Source of the DNA: Beaufortia kweichowensis
Taxonomy: Eukaryota > Chordata > Actinopteri > Cypriniformes > Gastromyzontidae
Assembly (NCBI GenBank): GCA_019155185.1
Contig: CM032797.1
Location: 14,532,659-14,596,658, forward strand
DNA: 64,000 bases
Reading direction: 5' to 3'
This document shows positions 11,406 through 23,893 of the stretch, piece by piece. Below the pieces are notes generated by a model. That model was given only the letters and a program-made list of their open reading frames with translations. It had not been told where the DNA came from and searched no databases. Numbering within the stretch: position 1 is the stretch's first letter; the number at the start of each line of letters is the position of its first letter. Both the position numbers and the translations under genes were made by a program.

Positions 11406-14400
11406 GTACAGTATGCTCTGATATGTCACTCTGTTGTGCATCTTTGACAATCTTCATCTTGCCCTTAAACTGCTTAAGTATCATTGTCGTAACGTTTTAA
11501 AAACCACTGACTTATCAAGAAGAGTCATCTGCAGCGAATCCTGTTTACAAGAGCATCTCAAAATATTCTGATGTGATGAAAACTCTGCCTGTAAAATGAA
11601 ATGTGCATCTTAGCTGTGTAATAAATGATATACTTTACCTGCAGTTGTCATATGCTGTTTATCTGACATAGTTATAAGCTGAAGACTGGAATTACAGCAT
11701 TACTTAACCTGTTAATTGATGTCAAGTATATGTTTTTAGACATGATTAAGAGGTTTTAACAGGATTGTAGTGAGGATTATTTTGGCTTAAATTGCTGTTG
11801 AAAACACCTTTCTAAGATTTCTGACTATTTGTTTACTATTTGCACATATTGTAGACAAAAATGCTAGATCTAACTATGTTCTTAACCCAACGGCCATACA
11901 GTAATTTGGCTTTTTTGAAGTATGTCTAAAGTTTGTTTCTCTCAAATCATACCGTTGCACTTGTAGAGTGGGGTAGTTCATCACATTTAGTTTTTCATAT
12001 GCATTTGACTGCTCTGATGTTGGTCATTCTCCTTTTAAATATTTATTTATGTCAAGATATTTGTCTTAATTTTGACAAAAATGTAATTTTTGTAAAATTA
12101 AACATAATTAGTATAATATAAATAATTATAAACAAATATAATCAATAAAAAAATCTTGTCATATAAAATATAGTAAACATAATAAACTTTATTTGGTAAT
12201 GTTTAGCATGAAAAATGTGCTTGTGATACCTTTTTTTTTGTTAAAGTAAATGCCTCTCAGATATTTGATTGTCTAATGCAGTGACGTTTATACATTAGCA
12301 CATGTGGCTCAAGTGTTCGTATATCAAGCCTAATGCTGTTTGTGTGAATAATTCATGAATGTATCTAAGCGGTTAATGTTGACCGATTCCTCCTGCCATA
12401 ATCCTCTTGTGCCACCTTTCCCATAACCCAACCACTGACTTTCTTCTCTCTCAGCTACCAATTGTTGCATCTTCCATGATCTCCCTTTACTTCTTGGAGC
12501 TGACAGACGTTTTGCAGCCAGCCAAAGTAGGTTTCCGTTGCCATGACCGCACACTGAGTATGCCCTATGTGGAAACGGGAGACGAGCTCATTCCTCTGCT
12601 CATGCTGCTCAGCCTGGCCTTTGCTGGCCCTGCAGCGTCTGTGAGTATTCATACTCTATTCATAAACGGCCTAACCTGTTTATCTCAATGTAGCTAGCTA
12701 CTATGAATAATACACATGATCCTTTTACATTATTTAACCAAGTGATGTGGTGAATGCTTCACGATCAGTGCGTTTCATATGGTTAAGGAGTTTTAGCATC
12801 TTGTATAAAGCATAAATAATCATGGGACAGATTGGATATCTGAACTGTTGCTTCAGGCACTCTTTGTGTTTTTGGCTTAGATCATGCTCGGGGAGGCCTT
12901 GATGTACTGCATGCAGTCCAAGCTGAAGATTCACTCGGGTTCTGAAGGGAGTATAAATGCAGGAGGTTGCAATTTCAACTCTTTCTTACGCAGAACAGTC
13001 CGTTTTGTAGGTATGTGAATTTCAGGCTCGTTTTAAAGCCCTTTCACACTATAAATGATAACTATAAAGATACCTATCATGAAAACTGTATTAATGTCCA
13101 CACCAACATATGATAACATCATATTTATTCTAAGCTTTAGCGCCATAGTTTGACATTTTAAATATGCAAGGCCTTTAAATTCGAATGGATTTTGATTGGA
13201 TCTTTAAACAGTAGTTATATTTATTGTGGTTATTATAGTTATTGTCGTCCACATCAATTTTAAAAACCTTAAAACACTCTAACCATACACAAACTGTATG
13301 ATCCTATCTAAAAAGTAACAGTAAAAACAGCAGAAAAGTACTGAGCTTGAGAAAATTTTGATGCTCCACTTGTTCTCCTTAGTTTTAATACTTGGGATGT
13401 GAATGACATTCATTATTCAGACACTCAAGAGCACTCGGGCACTTTTAACGGTTTTTCTATTTTTGAAGAAGCATATGGTCGAGCGTTGGCCACGTAATAC
13501 TCACACACACACCCAAAAATCAGTCTGGCTCAGTTAGCACAGTTTCGCACTGACAGTTTCTCTTTTTTTCACAGGTGTTCATGTGTTTGGGCTGTGTGCC
13601 ACCGCACTGGTGACTGACGTTATCCAGCTGGCCACTGGTTATCATGCGCCCTTCTTCTTAACCGTATGCAAACCTAACTACACCCTGCCCGGTGTGGCCT
13701 GTGATAAAAACCCCTACATAACCCAGGACATCTGCTCTGGTCGGGACCAGTATGCCATTCTGTCAGCCAGGTGAATAAAACACACAACGCTTTTGACACA
13801 TAGAGTTTGTACAGTCTAGTACAGAAGGTCATTCCTTGTTATTGTCCACACTGATAGTGTTGTTTATTTGCATACTGTCTGCTTTGTTTTGGCATCTGAA
13901 TCACTGGAGGAATAATGTAAAGTATGAATTATGTAAATTAGGTAACTGGGTGCAAATACACCCAATTCTTCATCTTTTAGTCTGGTTTTGAGTGCTTTGA
14001 GTGGACCGTATAGCAGTCCAAGCATCTGAATTGACTATAAAATGCCTATAGTGTGCTCAACTAAGCATGTCTGGAGTTAAAATGCTGTTCTACATTGTGC
14101 TCTCTATCTTCATTTGATAAATAATGTGCAAAAACATTTCTTTTTTAATAACTTTGCTTTTTAACATTTGTTTTCTAGACAAATTAATCACACCATTTAT
14201 TGCTTAAAACTTTACTTGTTTAATGAATAACACTGAAATAACTGTAAATGCTAAGAATTTATCAAACAACTTTATACATGGTTTGGTCTTTGTTTGTCTT
14301 TCTCAGCACATGCAGCATCTTCCTCATTGTAATGTGCTGGAGAGTTAGCCACGCCCACTTATTAACACACCACAGTATACACAGCATATATCATATATAT

Positions 14401-17400
14401 TTACAATTCAATGTTTATTTAATATTTTAAGTTGCCATTACCATAAGAATGTTTTCCAACAAGGATTACAAATGGATTTGATCCTAAATCCCTGTCGGTC
14501 ATCACAGAACACGGATGCTATCACACATATTGTGTTTTGCTCGCTGAAGCGTGATCTTTTCCTCTTGCATCTCTTCCTCGGCTGATTTACATCTCTTTCT
14601 CACATGCTAAAACCCTTGACTGCACTCTGTTATTATTCATGTGATGTGTTACTGAAATCACAGTCACTTTTTCTCTTTTGTCTCTTCTGTTATCAGGAAA
14701 ACTTTCCCTTCCCAGCATGCCACTTTGTCGGGCTTTGCAGCCGTCTACATATCTGTAAGCATTTTCCTTTACTGCCTTTGATCTCAGGGACACAAATATT
14801 AGTAATTTTGCTCGGTGACACTTACTGAGTGTGGATTGGAGTATACAGACCACAAGCAGCTTGGTGTATCCCAGTTGTAGCGCTTTATGGGATGCCCATT
14901 AGTTCTCTTTTGTTACATATGCCTCATTGACCTCAATGTGGGGTCCCAGGTATTAATGAAGTCATTCTCTGTGGACTGTGAAAAGAGACCGGCGAGCCCC
15001 TGTAACTACATTTACAATATTACAGTTGATTCCAATTGGAAATTAGTGTTGGGTTTCAAATCTCGTTTTAAATTTGAGGGGTTTTACCCAAGCAGATGTA
15101 TCACGCTGTTGTGATTTGTACACGTGTTTGTCTTTATCAGATGTACTTCAACGCCACAATCTCGGACAGCACGAAGCTGTTGAAGCCTGTGCTGGTGTTT
15201 GCATTTGCTATAGCAGCAGCCCTGGCCAGTCTGACCCAGATCACTCAGTATCGAAGTCATCCCATCGACGTCTACGTGGGCTTTGTGATTGGAGCCGGCA
15301 TTGCTGTTTATCTAGTAAGTCATAAATTGTTTTATAGTTTGCATTTTTGGCTTTGACAGCTTGGATTCTGAGACTCTTTTATCTGTCTCCTCATGCTGTT
15401 TTTTAATTTGTCTTTAGCACACTCTATATTTAGGACTTCTTTTCGATTAGAGGAATGTTCACAGTTCTTTTTTTTGCAGTCTCTTTTTGTCATTCTTCAC
15501 CATGTCTCTTCTTTCCAAAATGCTTCTGTGCTATAATCTTTCTAACCATTCAAGAGGGTGGAAATTATTTCTGAAAGTGTCATGAGTATTAGAAAATGAA
15601 ATAAGAGGAAAAATTTGAACAGTAATGAATCTCTGTAGCATTAGTGAACAGCATGAGGAAAAAGTTTGTGAATGATACCCTTAAAAAGTAGGTGTGTAAA
15701 TAAATTCATACAGTCATGCAGATTTATTTAACAAAATTTTCTAATAGAGTAGGTTGTACATTTACTGTTCCAGCATAACAATGAGCTTGATCACAGCGGG
15801 GTTCTCAAAGAAATGGCTTATTGCATCCGGTGTGAAGATTTGACTAGCATGCATAAATCCCAGACATAACCCTACTAAACACCTTAAAGAATTACAGACA
15901 CTGACTATGAATTAGGCTTCATCACCCAACATCAGTGTCAGTTAAAGCTTTAACAGCAGCAGAGTGAGGACCTTTTTGTTTCAGTAGTATTAAAATTAAG
16001 AGTTAAAGAAGCAAATACGAATGTGAGCGTTTGCAGTGGTTGAATTGTAAAAAATTTCAAGAGGGATGGTATGGTCATTGAAGGAGTGGTCAATGAGTTT
16101 GAATTGTTGGGGTTGTTTATTAAATTATAAAAGGATTATTAAATCAATTTGAGATATCAAAACATAATGCATGCACATTTTTTGCTCAAAAAGGCTGCAT
16201 TATTTTAATTGAAAATACAGTAAAATCAGCAAAATTGTGAAGTATTACAAATAGTATCATTTTAAGCATCATTCAGAACTTAAATGGAGTTTTTTTGTGG
16301 TTTTTACTAGTGGATGTGTAGCATGAGCTATGTGTTTTGTTTGTCAATAGAGTGTCCGCATCTGAGCCCATTAAACGTTCTAAAATACTGAGTGTGGTCT
16401 AAATTCACTATGCACCTTAAAAACCATGGCATGTGCTGGCAAGCAGATGAGCGCAGATTATAAACACAAAAAGTAAGGTGTTTTCCCATTAAAAATGATA
16501 AAGAAAACACTTAACATTGCATAGGCATAACACATTAGGATATATGATATCAAAAGATGAAATTCAGTACATCTATAATGAAGCATACATGTACAGGCAA
16601 CCAGATGATCCCAGAATATGAACGCAACATGCTCACATTAAGTGTCTTTCTCACTTCGTTTATGCCTTTTTTTTTGCTTAAATATTTGCAAAACCCACAG
16701 ATAGGCAGGATGACGTAAAATTTACAAAATGTTAAAATACAGCGATAATTTGCATGATACATTTTACATTATACACAAATCTAATTGGAATGGTAAGGGG
16801 GATGATTTTTTAACAAAGGGGGATGCTTTTTGTCATTTTTTTCAGTTGAATGCAGTACAAGGTACAGATTAATTAGAGAACTCTCATTAACCTCACACAA
16901 CTTTCTCTCATTCCTCCAACAGGCACTGTATGCGGTGGGGAACTTTACGTCTAATGAAGAGCCTCCCCCCAAACCATTAAAGCAGGCCAATCCTCCACAA
17001 AAAGATCCTTTAAGAGAACTGACACAGCGTGGCCATGACTCCGTCTACCAAAAAGCCCATGCTTCTGAAAGCAATGATGAACTGTCCGCCCCGCCACATG
17101 TCGCCGGCCTGAACCGTAAGGTGCGGCGGGAGAAGGCGTCTATGGGCAGCCTCAAGAGAGCTAGCGCAGACGTTGAGCTCCTGGCGCCCCGCAATCCAAT
17201 GGGAAAGGAGACCATGGTGACCTTCAGTAACACCTTGCCCCGCGCTAGTACCAACGCTATGGAGGAGCCCGCTCAACGTCACATGACCTTCCATGTGCCG
17301 ATGGACTCTCAGCGATCGAAACAGCTGGTTTCTGAATGGAAGCAGAAGTCTATAGAGATGCGCAGTCTTAGCCTGAGGGACGAAGAGGAGGAGGGAGCCG

Positions 17401-18236
17401 CGGCGGAAGGAATTGAGGGAACGGAAGGGGAAGCTGATGAGGAGCTGGGTATGCCGACTTCCCTTTATCCTACCGTACAAGCCAACTGTGGAGCAGCAGC
17501 GACGGCCGCAGCAGGAGGTTCAAGAGTGATGATGCCCCAAAGGTCTGGTGCCGCACAGTTAGTTAATATCCCTGAAGAAGCCAGACCACCACCAGTGTCA
17601 CCTAAAAGTGCCACCACACGTGCCAAATGGCTCTCCATGACAGAAAAAGGTCCAGTACCAGCTGCCACGCCAGAACCTCCACGATTGCCCAACCAGCCGC
17701 GGGTTATGCAGGTCATTGCCATGTCTAAGCAACACGGTCCGGTTAGTGTTACCACACCCAAATCTTCAGAAACCGCTTCCTCGTGTGCCACTTCCAGCAC
17801 GGGCTCAGAGTCTCCATACTACCGTATCCCCTCCGATCGAGACAGCGCCAGCATCGTCACGGTAGACGCCCATGCCTCCCACCACCCAGTTGTACGTCTT
17901 TCTTCAGGTAATGGGAACACTTGGGATTGGAGGAGCACCAGCAACGGCAAGACTGAGGTTCCTGAGACCAGCCGAACGCTGCCCAGGCAGGACTGCTTGC
18001 GTGAGTATCGTTCCATCAAAACAGAGTCCCTGTGCTCTTTCACCAGCGAGACTGACCCAGGGATTCTTCCTCCTCCACCCCACCCCGACCTGCTGTTGGA
18101 CAGCAGCCTCGGCCGAGATTCGTCCCTCCACCGCAAGTCCTCCATCTCATCTAAAGACTGGGAGCTTGGACAGCCTCACCCAGAACCTGACCACTTCTTT
18201 AAGAACTTGCAAACAAACAGATCATTTAAAGACTAA
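11325..18236 (+). CDS. plppr3: Phospholipid phosphatase-related protein type 3 (PRG-2/LPPR3)
   Basis: Seven coding exons (11325-11405, 12455-12640, 12881-13010, 13575-13770, 14697-14754, 15141-15314, 16923-18236) encode 712 aa, close to the mammalian length, with all phases consistent. PLPPR3 is a six-pass neuronal plasma membrane protein of the lipid phosphate phosphatase superfamily, linked to axon growth and branching rather than lipid hydrolysis. Sequence landmarks: [20 protein letters not shown] at the N-terminus, SINAGGCNFNSFLRRTVRFV in the extracellular/TM3 region, and a long Ser/Pro-rich cytoplasmic tail (276-712). The three catalytic motifs are degenerate: C1 reads QLATGYHAP (150-158, Lys and Arg lost), C2 reads PSQH (202-205, Gly lost), and C3 reads TQITQYRSHPID (249-260, Arg and the catalytic His lost). 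The protein is therefore predicted inactive as a phosphatase. An acidic run at about 428-449 corresponds to the poly-Glu stretch of mammals but is shorter. Confidence 0.97.
11406..12454 (+). other. PLPPR3 intron, no other feature
   Basis: Non-coding AT-rich intron. The acceptor TTCTCTCTCAG is strong. I see no repeat or further exon. Confidence 0.8.
12455..12640 (+). CDS. plppr3: PLPPR3 coding exon 2
   Basis: 62 codons from LPIVASSMISLYFLELTD to LLSLAFAGPAAS, covering TM1 and TM2 with the connecting DRTLSMPYVET loop. The donor is GCGTCT|GTGAGT, phase 0. Confidence 0.97.
12881..13010 (+). CDS. plppr3: PLPPR3 coding exon 3
   Basis: 130 nt, IMLGEALMYCMQSKLKIHSG, then the conserved SINAGGCNFNSFLRRTVRFV. 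Ends in phase 1 with GTAG|GTATGT, and the split Gly codon is completed by the next exon. Confidence 0.97.
13011..13574 (+). other. PLPPR3 intron, no other feature
   Basis: Canonical GT-AG intron with a T-rich acceptor tract (TCTCTTTTTTTCACAG). I see nothing else in it. Confidence 0.8.
13575..13770 (+). CDS. plppr3: PLPPR3 coding exon 4 with C1-like motif
   Basis: 196 nt encoding VHVFGLCATALVTDVIQLAT, GYHAPFFLTVCKPNY and the extracellular YITQDICSG region. QLATGYHAP sits where active family members have the Lys/Arg-Pro C1 motif. Ends phase 2 at CCAG|GTGAAT. Confidence 0.97.
13771..14696 (+). other. PLPPR3 intron, no other feature
   Basis: Non-coding. ORF-like frames at 14248-14430 and 14604-14828 carry no known motif. 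Confidence 0.8.
14697..14754 (+). CDS. plppr3: PLPPR3 coding exon 5 with C2-like motif
   Basis: A 58-nt exon between TGTTATCAG and ATCT|GTAAGC. Encodes KTFPSQHATLSGFAAVYIS. PSQH replaces the PSGH of active lipid phosphate phosphatases. Frame returns to phase 0. Confidence 0.96.
15141..15314 (+). CDS. plppr3: PLPPR3 coding exon 6 with C3-like motif
   Basis: 58 codons, MYFNATISDSTKLLKPVLVF through ITQYRSHPIDVYVGF to GIAVYL, covering TM5 and TM6. The C3-equivalent has Gln and Ser where active enzymes have Arg and His. Confidence 0.97.
15315..16922 (+). other. PLPPR3 intron, no other feature
   Basis: 1.6 kb, AT-rich, acceptor CATTCCTCCAACAG. I find no additional exon or repeat that I can name. 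Confidence 0.75.
16923..18236 (+). CDS. plppr3: PLPPR3 terminal exon, cytoplasmic tail
   Basis: 437 codons and a TAA. Begins ALYAVGNFTSNEEPPPKPLK and encodes the whole cytoplasmic tail. Conserved blocks: LTQRGHDSVYQ, EKASMGSLKRASADVELLAP, MVTFSNTLPRAS, SKQLVSEWKQKS, SLYPTVQA, RAKWLSMTEK, RVMQVIAMSK and SDRDSASIVTVDAH. The open frame extends upstream to 16830, but those codons are intronic. Confidence 0.96.
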   Translation, partial: ALYAVGNFTSNEEPPPKPLKQANPPQKDPLRELTQRGHDSVYQKAHASESNDELSAPPHVAGLNRKVRREKASMGSLKRASADVELLAPRNPMGKETMVTFSNTLPRASTNAMEEPAQRHMTFHVPMDSQRSKQLVSEWKQKSIEMRSLSLRDEEEEGAAAEGIEGTEGEADEELGMPTSLYPTVQANCGAAATAAAGGSRVMMPQRSGAAQLVNIPEEARPPPVSPKSATTRAKWLSMTEKGPVPAATPEPPRLPNQPRVMQVIAMSKQHGPVSVTTPKSSETASSCATSSTGSESPYYRIPSDRDSASIVTVDAHASHHPVVRLSSGNGNTWDWRSTSNGKTEVPETSRTLPRQDCLREYRSIKTESLCSFTSETDPGILPPPPHPDLLLDSSLGRDSSLHRKSSISSKDWELGQPHPEPDHFFKNLQTNRSFKD

Positions 18237-18945
18237 TGTGTTAACTGTAGGCCAAAAACAGGACTCTACAGACTTCTTTACAGAGAAATCAAATGTAGAT
18301 ATTTTTTGGTGGTTGGTGAGAGAGGACAGGCTTTTGGTTATCTCACATTGAGCATCTGGGCTGGATTAGTGCGGTGAAGCACCAGAAGGCTCACACAGAC
18401 TCGAGAGGACAATTGTGAGTATCTGTGAAGAAAGCAGCTCCACAAATCTGATTAGCTCAAAGGAATTGTCATGGATTCAACCAATTGAAATTCAAATTCA
18501 AGCCGTAATGTATCAATTTATCATATTTAGTTATCTGCCAGCTTCAGAAATTCACAGGAAAGTGCTTTGACATTTTTCATGTGTCAGGACAAGGTTAACC
18601 ATATTTCTGTTTTAAATTTGGGGTTTACTGTAAGCTTGGATTTGCAATTTATTGATTCATTGGAATAAAGAAAAGAGACAATTTTATTGTGGGCTGGAAA
18701 TAAGGACAGGTAACGAATCTCATCACACCGCTTTTCAGTGTATCAGTTTTATGTAGGCCTAGTCACTTTTTATACTAAATATGAAGTACTCTTGCTTGTT
18801 TGTGTGTACTGCATGTGTGTTTATTTATGTGTCTTTTTGACCTTGGGTGGACTGTTACATGTCAGCAGGGACGGCCTCTTTCATGCCGACCATTGTTGAG
18901 GTTTTTGTAACAAACTTTGAAAAATAAAATTGTAATAATATTGTC
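18237..18945 (+). other. plppr3: PLPPR3 3' UTR
   Basis: Non-coding sequence from the stop to just beyond the AATAAA signal. The end is set about 17 nt after the signal and is approximate. Confidence 0.7.
18923..18928 (+). terminator. plppr3: PLPPR3 polyadenylation signal AATAAA
   Basis: Canonical hexamer about 690 nt after the stop, followed by a TTGTCTGCTTTT stretch that can serve as the downstream U/GU-rich element. Confidence 0.7.
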
Positions 18946-21900
18946 TGCTTTTAGTGAATGAATCTAGTACATTCTGCTAATTGATTTGTGTTAAACACAA
19001 TTTACAGACATTGAGGAGTGAATGTGCTATGAAGATTGTTTTGTAACCATTATGGAGTCTAGACACCATTTAAAAAAAAATGCAATTCAGGTTGTTTGCG
19101 GTGACTGTACATTGCCTGCAAGGTATCCCATGGCAGTCTGGCTGCATCCTCCACATCCAAACATCAGGAACTGCACCATGAAAATTGCTTTCAGCACAGA
19201 TTTTGTGGGTGCGCATGTGTCTTCTGATTTAAATAATTCCTTTAGTGAATTAGGTGCTAAAAAATAACACAGACAGAGAGTGTAAATAAACGCTTTGATA
19301 AGTGGGAGCAATTCTTTCATAATTCCCCTGACTGCCTCAAACTAAGCGACATTTACACATTGTGCTTTTTTCTTCTCCCCTTTCATAATTTATATTTTGT
19401 CAGTTTTGATAAATGGATCGACATACAAAGCTTTAAATAATTTAGCTTTGTAATTATTGCCGCACTTTGAAAACAGAATCAACTTGTGTCTTCAGCTAAC
19501 ATAATGCAGTTATATGTTTTTATATAGTTAAACAGAGATAATCAAAGCCACAAAATTTAGCCTCACTGTTTCTCCGACATTTATGTTTAAGAAACATACA
19601 TAAAAAGGCAAGATAAAATATGATTTTTGAAAATGTCCCAGCATGCAATTTGCAGTAATAACCAGTGTTCTTTTAAAGGGAGGCATAATACATCATTATC
19701 TGGGCTTTGGGTTCCTAGGGAGTATTTCTTCAGATGTACAACTCAGTCATGCACACAGTTATCTGTAATGACATTTTCAGAGGGAAAAAAACAACCGACA
19801 TGGTTCATATTATTTCAATGCCAAAAAATTAATCTTGTCTTGGGGAAAAGCATCTGCAGAGAGAGGCCTGTTGTGTGGTTACTATCGGAGAAGGGATCGC
19901 ATTTATAAACTGTTCGGGAAATAGCGTGACATAACAGACAAAATCAGAATGACAAAATCAAGTGAACAAATCATATACTAATTTCAGAATGGTGCATCAA
20001 ACATTCAGTGCCTTTGGCCATGTCAGGCTGTGACTCAATATTGCAGCTCTAAAGGAAAAGTGAATGTTTCCTTAGTGAGTCATAAGAAGAGCTTCAATTC
20101 AGATTTCTGCTTCTGATGATTCAAAATTACAAGAAGTCATTTTCTAAAATGACTAGAACTCATATGGTTTCTTTTCTGATTTGCTAATCCTATAGTGTGC
20201 ATGCTGGGATTGAAAACTGTGATGTCTGAGATTACACAGTATACACATCAAGACTATTTGTGTTTTGTCTTATATCGAATCCTATAAAAAGCTTTTCCGT
20301 CCTGTTGGTTGACATGTTTTAACCTTTAATAACACAGCCCTCCACATGAAAGAAGCAGCTTTATGACCTAGGAGATGTTGCTTGAAAACTCTAAGATGTA
20401 AACTTGTTTATTAACAGAAGATGTGAAGAACCTGGCGTACCTCAGACTGAATAACAGACCACAGATGAAAGGCAAGTACAATCTAAAATTGTATATTGTT
20501 TTGTCACATCTTGAAAAATGTAAAGTTTTAATTATTTTGTTTGACTAATAAAAATGAGAAAACCTCACAAAAGCTAGATCTTTGTCTAAAAGAGTCCTTG
20601 AACTGAGATGTTTTTATCCAGGCAGATATCTCAGATACTTAGTAAGCTCTATGAACAATAGTAAAACTGTCAATTCTTTCAAGCAGTATAAAAAATGAAT
20701 GAAAAATGACTGTGAAATACTATGTGGTTGTTTTGTCGTCCTCTAAACATATCAATTATCTTTATGTCAAAGGTTGCTTTATAGGCATAAATTAAATGAG
20801 TATGTCATATTACAGCCACTTGAAATTTCATCTTCTGCTCTTCAGAACAAAAAATTACATTTGTAGAAGTATTTACGTGTATTACAGCATTTTAAACAAC
20901 ATACATCAAGAATGAAATTACAGAATGATCTGACAATGCACCTTGACTTGACCTACTCTCATTGACACTTTTGTTCATTCTTGCATCTCGCAGTGATAAT
21001 GTTTAGTGTAGGCGGGTTAAAGGATGATTGAAGCATGAGTGAATTGATGTGAATTTGCTTGCAGATGCATGAAGAAGATTTTAAATGGTTTTGGTTGTTG
21101 CCGTGGGCATATCCTGCAGGCTGTGACACAGTTACACTGTTCTTAGAACATTAATTAGGAAGATGGTACTGTATGCCTGCTTGTTTTATATATACATGGA
21201 TGCTAACAGGCAAAAAAGGGGAACTGTCACATTTGTGTTGCCAGATCTCGCTAAAAACAAAACAAAACAATGTGGCCTTTTTTCATATTTCATGTGTCTG
21301 ATTTAGTTATAAATACATAACACATATTTATTGGTTAAATTGCAATTTGCTAAAAAAATTCATATTGATTAATTATACTTTTAATTATATCATTTTTCAA
21401 AGACAATGAAAATGTTTGACAATTTCACACACTCTTTATCATGTACATACGTGTACTGACACCTATTAGAAGAAAAATGCACATGTTTATTTAGCCCTGA
21501 GGTAGAGGATGGTCTTTCACACTTCTTCATGGACTTGTAAGCCCAATTAATGAACTGTGAGTACTTTTAAGTGACTTTTGAGAAAAGAAGTGGAAAATAA
21601 CAATAACAAACCGAATAAACTTTTTATTAATTGCTTGAACATCACTTGCATAACTGTTACTGTACAAAGTCTAGATTAAACATCGTCTGACTTTAAGTCC
21701 ATCATATATATTGTAGATATTTGATCTTTTACAGATATGTCTCATTGAACAAGCAAGCCGGGAAAAGAGTGGTCAGATGAGCAATTTGGGTAAGTTCACC
21801 AACCCTGTGTACCAACGTAACAGCATTTTTGTATTTAAAATCATGTAAATTATGTTATTGTAACATTGTAGCAAAACTGTAGCAATGTTTGCTAAACACA

Positions 21901-23498
21901 CCCATTACCATCTTCAGCAACAAGCCAACTGTTGCTTCTTATACTGTTAAAAAGGCTGCTTGTTTCTCAGAGATCTCACAAAATCCCCTGTAAGGTCTCC
22001 ACTGCATGATTCCTCCCTCTCCCAGCTGAAACCCCAGGTGATTTGTGTGGCACAGATGCTCTGAAAATAGAAAGAATCTGGTGAAAAAAGTCCCACATTG
22101 GGGACAGTCTGTGGTCCACTCGACACTCCATGTTGTTGTCATGGAAAAAACAAGGACAGTGGCAGGGAATGTCAACAGTGTTACATTTCACACATTCTCA
22201 ACAGTCCAGTCTGAGACATAGGAGAAAAGCCTCCAAACCAGACTGCTCTTTAAATAAAGGTGTAGTGTTTCATTTCTGCACCAAAAATAATGTTTTCAAT
22301 CATCTGCAGCTAGTCTCACTTAATAGCGCCTCTCTGTTCTATTTGATTAAAATCAACCTATTAATAGTTTTCATCTATTTGTCTCTCTATATTAATTTGG
22401 GATCTAAGAGAGTATTTTTATAGTTAAAAAAATTAAAATGACACGCTTCTCCACTTGCTTATCTGTTTAATCTATGCAACAGCTTCACTCTTGTTTCTCA
22501 TTACAGTGTTAAAGCAATTATCTACCAAAAGCACAATTTGCATTTCTAATCATAAAAACCCCTGAACCTGTCCTTGAGCATAAAAGTAATCAGAATCTAA
22601 TTTCAGTTTTAGAAAACTAAAATTAAAGTAAAAATGTTTTTTTTTACTTAATTCCAGCCTAGAATCCTCACTGTGTGTAGATGTGGCGTGTTTGATCTTT
22701 AGGTTAGTCAACTTATGGCAAATGTTTGCTGCTTTAGTGCCAACAGGTCTGAGACCACTGTTCTTCTCTAACCCTCCCCGTTCAGAAGAGAGACTAAATG
22801 AATTGGCCTTGTGTAGTGGAGCTGTAGTGTTGACCTTCAAATGTCAGAAACAGTCCAATTCATATTGAAGTTACAAAAGCCATAACTAACATCTTTATTG
22901 GCTCAGCCCTCGGCTTTATGCTGGCTCATAAACACAGCGATGTGTGCAGAGACAGTCCAATGTGAGTCACTAGTAACAGCTATGCTAAGCCTCCATGAGT
23001 CAAGGTCTCCCAGTAAAGCATTCATGCATGTCTATAAGAAACCCAATTCTTTCATATGTGTATTCATATATTCTGATGCGCATTGTTTTATTTGCAGGGT
23101 CCAAAAACATAGTTAAAGTTCAAAACTTGGTTTATTGAGTTTACATATTGAGCAGGGATGAAGGTTAAAGATTTAGCTTGTGTTGACTTGTGTTGAACAT
23201 TTGAAAAGGTGACTTTATGCATATATGCAGATGAGAGAATGTAACGTGCTGGAATCTCCCTAATGCAAGTCAATAAAATTGTTTCATGAATGCTAAAAAA
23301 GATGGATTACAGTTATGTTAATGCTATTGTTATTGCATTTAATTTCACCACCATTAATTCTCACTTGAGAGTGTTCTTACAACCTTGAATTTTGTTCTCA
23401 CCGCTTGTTGCAATATAACATTAACATTACATTTGTCCCATTATATGAAAATAGTACAATATGCATCTTGTGTGCTTTTATGGAAATCTGTCTGACCA

Positions 23499-23893
23499 TT
23501 TGTGACCCAACTTGTGAAACCCCTGTCTAAATTTATAGTAATTTTATAGTATATTTATAGTATATATTTATAGTAACTTTGAAAGTTAAACCTTGATATC
23601 ATTAATATTATCTGAGGCCATGTCAATGCTTGGAATCAGTGTTTCAGAAGCCAAATGCTGTTATTTTTTGTGCAAAATTGTAGTATCTATAAACATGTTA
23701 ATTCTAGTATTTAAAGTCATTAATTTCAGTATTAAAAATCAAAATTGTATTTGAAATTGTATAATGAAAATTACATTACAGCAATAAACACAAATTAGAC
23801 TAACTATTTTCAGCATTTTTGGCTATGACTGCCTTGATGCTTCTAATTTTTTTAATAAGATTTGGAAACTTAAGCCACAGACCGGGTCACAAA
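23499..23893 (+). mobile_element. TGTGACCC-ended inverted-repeat element
   Basis: Begins TTTGTGACCCAACTTGTGAAA and ends CACAGACCGGGTCACAAA, so the terminal inverted repeats are present though diverged. An internal AACCTTGATATCATTAATA block matches the element at 51443-51678. No coding capacity, so non-autonomous. Confidence 0.75.

Noticed and set aside
17010..17480. 156-codon antisense frame
   Set aside because: Opposite the conserved PLPPR3 tail exon, with no motif of its own. A shadow of high-GC coding sequence.
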